In this document: positions 61,231-64,000 of the stretch, piece after piece
Numbering within the stretch: position 1 is the first letter of the stretch
How the letters are laid out: each line of letters begins with the position of its first letter
NCBI RefSeq assembly: GCF_032854445.1
Contig: NC_088307.1
Location: forward strand, 12,846,017 to 12,910,016
Origin: Liolophura sinensis
Taxonomy: Eukaryota; Mollusca; Polyplacophora; Chitonida; Chitonidae
Reading direction: 5' to 3'
Length of the DNA: 64,000 bases
Made by a program: the position numbers and the translations under genes
Notes under the pieces: generated by a model
Seen by the model: only the letters and a program-made list of their open reading frames with translations
The model's database searches: none
What the model was told of the DNA's origin: nothing

Positions 61231-61689
61231 GTAATTGGGCAAATTTTGTGACTCTCTCTTCTTAAGAATTGGCTACAGATTTTTACACTCTTTCCTCTGT
61301 TTTATTTGCATACTCTTTGTCTTCTAGCTCTTGTCGATTTTCTCTCATTTCATGTAATCATGAGGCATTCAGTACAATCAACTGATGAAAGCAAAGAATT
61401 ATGTACATAGTGATGTGAGGGATATATAAGAAATCACTAATAGATTAGTAGTAAATAAGACACCACAATGTAATAAATTTGTTGTTCTTGGTGATGGATT
61501 AAGCTTTTAGTCAAATTTAGGTCAGCAAATTTTGGTTTGGGTTTCATAAAGATTTTGTGGTACATTCATTATACGTCTGTTCCCTGGCACTGTTGGGATT
61601 TTGTAGTTAAAGGGGACGTCAGGTGACTTATTCATCTCTGTATTGTCAGGGGTTTTGGTCAGTGTAGTAATATAATGGTCATGCTGATA

Positions 61690-63495
61690 TTTTAGTGTGT
61701 ATTTGTATGGACTGGTTGTGTATTTATTGTGAGAAGTGTAGTAGGAAGGATTGTGAATAATGAGGTAGCGCATATTAAGCAGCAGATGCTGTACTGTGTT
61801 TCGTGTGGGAGGGAAGCCCCCGATCTGTATAGAGTGGTATTGCTGTAGTGTGTGGCAAGTGGAATGGATTTTGTAGTGTGTACCGAGCGGAACTGATGTT
61901 GTAGCCTGTAGCAGACAGGTGGGGCTGATGCTGTGATGTGTGTCGGGCGGAATGGATTATGTAGTGTGCACATGATGAGACTGATACTGTAGTATGTAGC
62001 GGGTGGGTGGGACTGATGCTATGATGTGTGTCAAGTGGAATGGATTGTGTTGTGTGTACCTGATGAGACTGATACTGTAGTATGTAGCAGACAGGTGGGA
62101 CTGATGCTGTGATCTGTGACAAGCGGAAAGGATTATGTAGTGTGTACCTGATGAGACTGATACTGTAGTATGTAGCGGGTGGGTGGGACTGATGCTGTAA
62201 TGTGTGTCAAGTGGAATGGATTGTGTAGTGTGTACCAGGTGGGACTGATGTAGCGAATGGGTGGGATTGATGAGGTTCTGTGTATCGGGTGATTGGGACT
62301 GATGCTGTGATGCATATTGTGTGAGACTTATGCTGTTATGTATATTGTGGGGGATTGATGCTGTGATATGTGTCAAGTGGAATAGATTGTGTAGCTTGTA
62401 GCAGATGAGACTGATGTTGTAACCTGTAGCAGATGGGTGGGACTGATACTGTTGTATGTAGTGGGTGAGTGGGACTGATGCTGTACTGTGCAGTGAGTGT
62501 GACTGATGATGTAGTGTATGGTGGTCTGTGGGACTGATGCTGTACTGTGCAGTGAGTGGCACTGATACTGTTGCGGTTTGTGGGACTGATGCTGTAGTGT
62601 GCAGTGAGTGGGACTAATGCTGTAGTGTGTAACAGACGGGTGGAACTGGTGCTAAAGTGTGTAGCAGATGGTAAGGACTGATGCTATAGTGTGTAGCAGG
62701 TTACACTGAGGTTGTAGTGTCTGCTAGATGGGACTAGCAAGTATTGGGGGCCTCTGTGGTCGAGGTGGTTAGCATACCAGCATAGAGCATTGACCCAGGA
62801 GACTCTCAACAATGCGGTCGCTGTGAGTTAAATTCGAGCTCATGCTGGTTTCCTCTCCAGCAGTACATGGGAAGGTCTAGCAGCAACCTGCGGATAGTCC
62901 TCTCATCATAATGCTGGCAGCCATCGTCTTATAAATGAAATATTCTTGAGTACGGCATAAAACACAAATTAAAATAAATAAGTACCAAGTACTTGGTGGG
63001 ACAGTTGCTGTAGCAATTATTGGGTGGGACTCATGAAGTAGTGTGCGCAGCCAGTGGGTGGGACTGATGCTGTAGGGTGTATCTGATGAGTGGCACTGAT
63101 GCTGTAGGGTGTATCCGATGGGTGGGACTGATGCTGTAGGGTGTATCCGATGGGTGGGACTGATGCTGTAGGGTGTATCCAATGGGTGGGACTGATGCTG
63201 TAGGGTGTATCCGATGAGTGGGACTGATGCTGTAGGATGTATCAGATGGGTGGGACATGCTGTAGGATGTATCAAATGGGTGGGACTGATGCTGTAGGGT
63301 GTATCAGATGGGTGGGACTGATGCTGTAGGGTTTATCAAATGGGTGGGACTGATGCTGTAGGGTGTATCAAATGGGTGGGACTGATGATGTAGAATGTAT
63401 CAAATGGGTGGTACTGATGCTGTAGGGTGTATCAAATGAGTGGGACTGATGCTGTAGGGTGTATCAAATGGGTGGAACTGATAATAGATGTATTA
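61690..63495. repeat. GT-rich satellite block: irregular units, then a 32-bp array
   Basis: 61800-62740 holds irregular units built on gggactgatgctgtagtgtg and related steps. 63040-63495 is a regular 32-bp array (ggtgggactgatgctgtagg plus gtgtatcaaat). The minus-strand His/Ser/Pro/Thr-rich open frames come from the repeat. Confidence 0.92.
62750..62985 (+). mobile_element. SINE1 inserted in the satellite block
   Basis: Diverged SINE1 (gtggtcgaggtggttagcat, box B gtgagttaaattcg, standard tail). caagtatt/caagtact at the flanks may be the TSD. Confidence 0.85.
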
Positions 63496-64000
63496 AATGG
63501 ATAATGTTGTGTTTGCAGTAAACCTGCATTGAAGGTGGACTGATTGTGCGTGTGAAAGGCTGTAATAAGGATGTTCTGTGCTGATGATCAATACATAACT
63601 GTAGTGTGTACTCAATGTGATTGAAGGGGACCAAATGATTTGAGATTTCTCATCATTGTATAGTACTGGTACTACTTTTGACCCGCAAGGTATGACCGGT
63701 TGAAAGCTTCTTTGTTTAACATACACTGAACCAAACCCATGTTCGTGAAGAATTAGGAATCAACAGAGTGTCTAAAGAAGATAGTCTGTGTAAGGGTGAA
63801 ATTCATTTTGCAACCTAATTACTCTGAATTGAAGGGAAAATTTGAGTACTCAAAAAGATTCTGACCCCAGTGAACAGACAGTTTGAAGCCTGCGATCATG
63901 ATTATGCAGCATTATGTACCAATCAAAAAAGTTACTGCAATAGTGTTACATCTTCAAGTGAACAGAATTCATTATAAGTTTAGAAGAACATCATAATGCG

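Noticed and set aside
61775..63275. His/Ser/Pro-rich minus-strand proteins of up to 201 codons
   Set aside because: They follow the satellite units and shift frame between blocks. No other evidence of coding.

Overview
The window is animal nuclear DNA with GT-AG split genes in a repeat-dense background. It carries about 26 copies or fragments of a tRNA-derived SINE (SINE1), two further SINE families, several inverted-repeat (MITE-like) families and more than a dozen minisatellites. Gene content and SINE style suggest a marine lophotrochozoan, most likely a mollusc or a relative. The species cannot be fixed from the sequence alone.

Layout. (1) 195-9722, minus strand: an eight-exon gene for a secreted CAP/CRISP-type protein, with signal peptide, CAP domain and Cys-rich ShKT-like tail; its 3' end may run off the left edge. 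(2) 9.7-16.5 kb: intergenic and upstream DNA with a 39-bp minisatellite, MITEs, an AGGCCT-rich tract and a long foldback element. (3) 16520-34502, plus strand: METTL13/EEF1AKNMT, the dual-domain eEF1A methyltransferase. I assembled all 13 coding exons (about 679 codons). One apparent 1-bp insertion in coding exon 7 breaks the frame. (4) 34.5-45.7 kb: METTL13 3' UTR, then DNA with no recognised gene. (5) 45772-51967, minus strand: MRPS18B (mitochondrial ribosomal protein mS40). Five exons were found, from the targeting peptide to the S18 core; the last exon was not located. (6) 52-64 kb: AT-rich DNA with two candidate plus-strand first exons (53671 and 61174) and a large satellite block at the right end, split by a SINE.

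The three recognised genes act in unrelated processes (secretion, translation-factor methylation, mitochondrial translation) and there is no operon logic. CRISP and METTL13 are divergent. METTL13 and MRPS18B are convergent.

Main finding: tandem arrays repeatedly start exactly on exon-intron junctions. In METTL13 the donors of coding exons 4, 5 and 12 and the acceptor of exon 13, and in the CRISP gene the donors of exons 4, 6 and 8, are each embedded in a minisatellite. The repeat unit contains the last or first bases of the exon plus the splice site, so each intron begins or ends with a ladder of splice-site copies. Seven junctions in two unrelated genes within 35 kb argue for a recurrent, junction-linked duplication process rather than chance.
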